Positions 62,510 through 64,000 of a stretch of 64,000 nucleotides of DNA are shown here, piece after piece. How positions within the stretch are numbered: the first letter of the stretch is position 1; each line of letters begins with the position of its first letter. The stretch is from contig NC_059478.1 of NCBI RefSeq assembly GCF_018139145.2, positions 15,483,001 through 15,547,000 on the forward strand, in the 5' to 3' direction. Below the pieces are notes generated by a model. The model did no database searches. It worked only from the letters and a program-made list of their open reading frames with translations, and was not told the origin of the DNA. The translations under genes were made by a program, and so were the position numbers. Source of the DNA: Gymnogyps californianus (taxonomy: Eukaryota; Chordata; Aves; Accipitriformes; Cathartidae).

Positions 62510-64000
62510 GCGAGGATCCAGAGCTTGCAATCTTCTGAGGCCAGGGATCCAAAGCACGTCTGGAGATAAAGGACGTGGTGGCAGAGTTTGTCTTATAAGA
62601 GAATAGCTTAGTTGTTGGAGCATGCTTCAAAGAAGCAAAGAGATTCAGGAAGACAGAATAGCTCCTTGGCCGAAAAATTCACTTATAAATCAGTCTCAAA
62701 TCCTTGATCAACTTGTTTTGGAAGATAAATTAGCCTCCATACAATTCTGAAGTGGCATGTACATCTTTTCCAGAAATACCATTAATTAAGTTTTCTGTAA
62801 TTATGAAATGGCAACAAACACTGTAAAACAGAGTTTGAAAGAAAAGCTGCTAAAGATTTTAAGTGTTAACCCAAGTGCTGACAGCTTTGTCAATGCTAGG
62901 TCACCCTATCAGTTACAAGGAAGGCAAAGATTAACTGAATGGGTATTGAGATACACGTGGTACTCTATACTTTGAAACTAATGGAAGAAAGCGGGTTGAA
63001 AACACTGTATTTGTGTGACTTATAACTCAGCCCCCAGAAGCTGTCTCTGCTAAAAAGACCTCAGAACTTCTTCCACGGTAATGGAAACTAGGATAAAGTG
63101 AAATGCACGTCACATCATGAAATGCTTTATCAGAGTTGCTGAAGAAGATGGTAGTCTGTAACATTTGAGATATGTCACAGGATACCGGGTCAATGGTTTA
63201 TGACACTATCAGGTTAAATGTCTATGAATTTTTATAAAATAAAAGCCCTGTGTTTACATCTTGAGTAATAACTTAGGGTATTGAGGTTGACAATTTTTAA
63301 GAATCTCATTTTTCTCCATTTTGGTAGCTGGTACATTTCATTGACTAAACTGAGAAAAATGAAGTCGATGTCAGTGTCAGGCACCGAACACCGCACTGCT
63401 GCTGCTGTCCTGCTTGGCCTGCAAATGCTACACCACTATCTTAAAGACAGTGGCGTGAGAAACCCCATTAAGACAGAACTTAAAACAAGGTGGTCCTGGA
63501 ACCACTATGGAAAAATTGGTTTTACAAAACTTAGTCTGAAGCTACATTTAGCCTGTCAGTTTCCCTTGAATATATGGAACATGAACAAATGGGGTGTAAT
63601 CCCCAATCAACCTCACAGATTTTCATCAGCTCAAAAGATCAGCCCTCAGATTGCAGCTGAAAGCAAACTGTGAATTTCTGGTCTATATATAACCACTAAA
63701 TGCAGGTGTCCAAGCTTTGGAAAGAATGCTGTGTTTTCACATAGTATGACAAATTTTCTTGTTTGCAGGAATAAGTTATCGTGTGGCATGCATTAATAGT
63801 AGTTACGATTTAATATAAGTAAGAAATATTTGGCACAAATCCAGGTAGCAGAAATTTAAAGATATGGATATTTGCCATACAGCAGCAGTAACTTGTCTCA
63901 ACTACACTTGTTTTTATTTTTTATTCCCAAGGAGCATCGCTCGACAAGCAAGCAGCATAACTGTTGATACGCTGTATTGATAGGCAGATACCTGCATGCA

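Larger units (their letters stand above)
59564..64000 (-). other. SNX7 intron 1 (3' part), no exon recognised
   Basis: Sequence upstream of exon 2 on the SNX7 strand. I see no first exon (it should be GC-rich, with a start codon and an acidic low-complexity N-terminus), so that exon and the promoter probably lie beyond the right edge. The stretch contains a somewhat GC-richer block at about 60660-60960, an interlocked small palindrome at 60638-60661, a T7A11-type homopolymer near 61971-61990, a C/T-rich stretch near 62041-62100 and a CATC microsatellite at 62478-62509. Open frames at 61868-62320 and 63281-63673 look like chance frames. Confidence 0.7.

Noticed and set aside
63281..63673. Open frame of 130 codons near the right edge
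   Set aside because: No family resemblance and no gene context. It is antisense to SNX7 intron 1 and of chance length.

Overview
This is nuclear DNA from a vertebrate, almost certainly a bird: AT-rich, intron-dominated sequence with no operons. It carries the eroded 3' tips of two CR1 LINE copies and one solo-type endogenous-retrovirus LTR of a kind I recognise as very common in bird genomes. I cannot name the species. The LTR type argues mildly for a non-galliform bird.

The only protein-coding gene I can support is SNX7 (sorting nexin 7, a PX-BAR protein) on the minus strand. Eight coding exons lie at 59563-59381, 57518-57408, 56982-56818, 55857-55656, 53734-53535, 50083-49997, 44003-43851 and 35629-35549 (stop codon at 35551-35549). 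They join in frame into 393 residues, with AG acceptors and GT donors at every junction. These match mammalian exons 2-9 as I remember them. The first exon (start codon, acidic/low-complexity N-terminus, promoter) is not visible and should lie beyond the right edge. A good polyadenylation signal sits about 300 bp after the stop, at 35239-35244.

Region by region: 1-35220 is intergenic sequence downstream of SNX7. It holds no recognisable exon, several sequence-level curiosities (a diverged 93-bp tandem duplication, a nested hairpin, a near-perfect long inverted repeat, a homeodomain-type dyad, a CpG-dense patch), one CR1 tip and the ERV LTR. 35220-59563 is SNX7, whose introns range from 425 bp to 8.2 kb; intron 7 holds a second CR1 tip beside a GC-rich islet. 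59564-64000 is the 3' part of SNX7 intron 1.

In mammals the next gene downstream of SNX7 is PLPPR5, in convergent orientation. I looked for its C-terminal exons and did not recognise any. Most open frames in the window are chance frames in AT-rich DNA. I found no clear new system; the findings are small-scale structures and gene-architecture points that can be checked.
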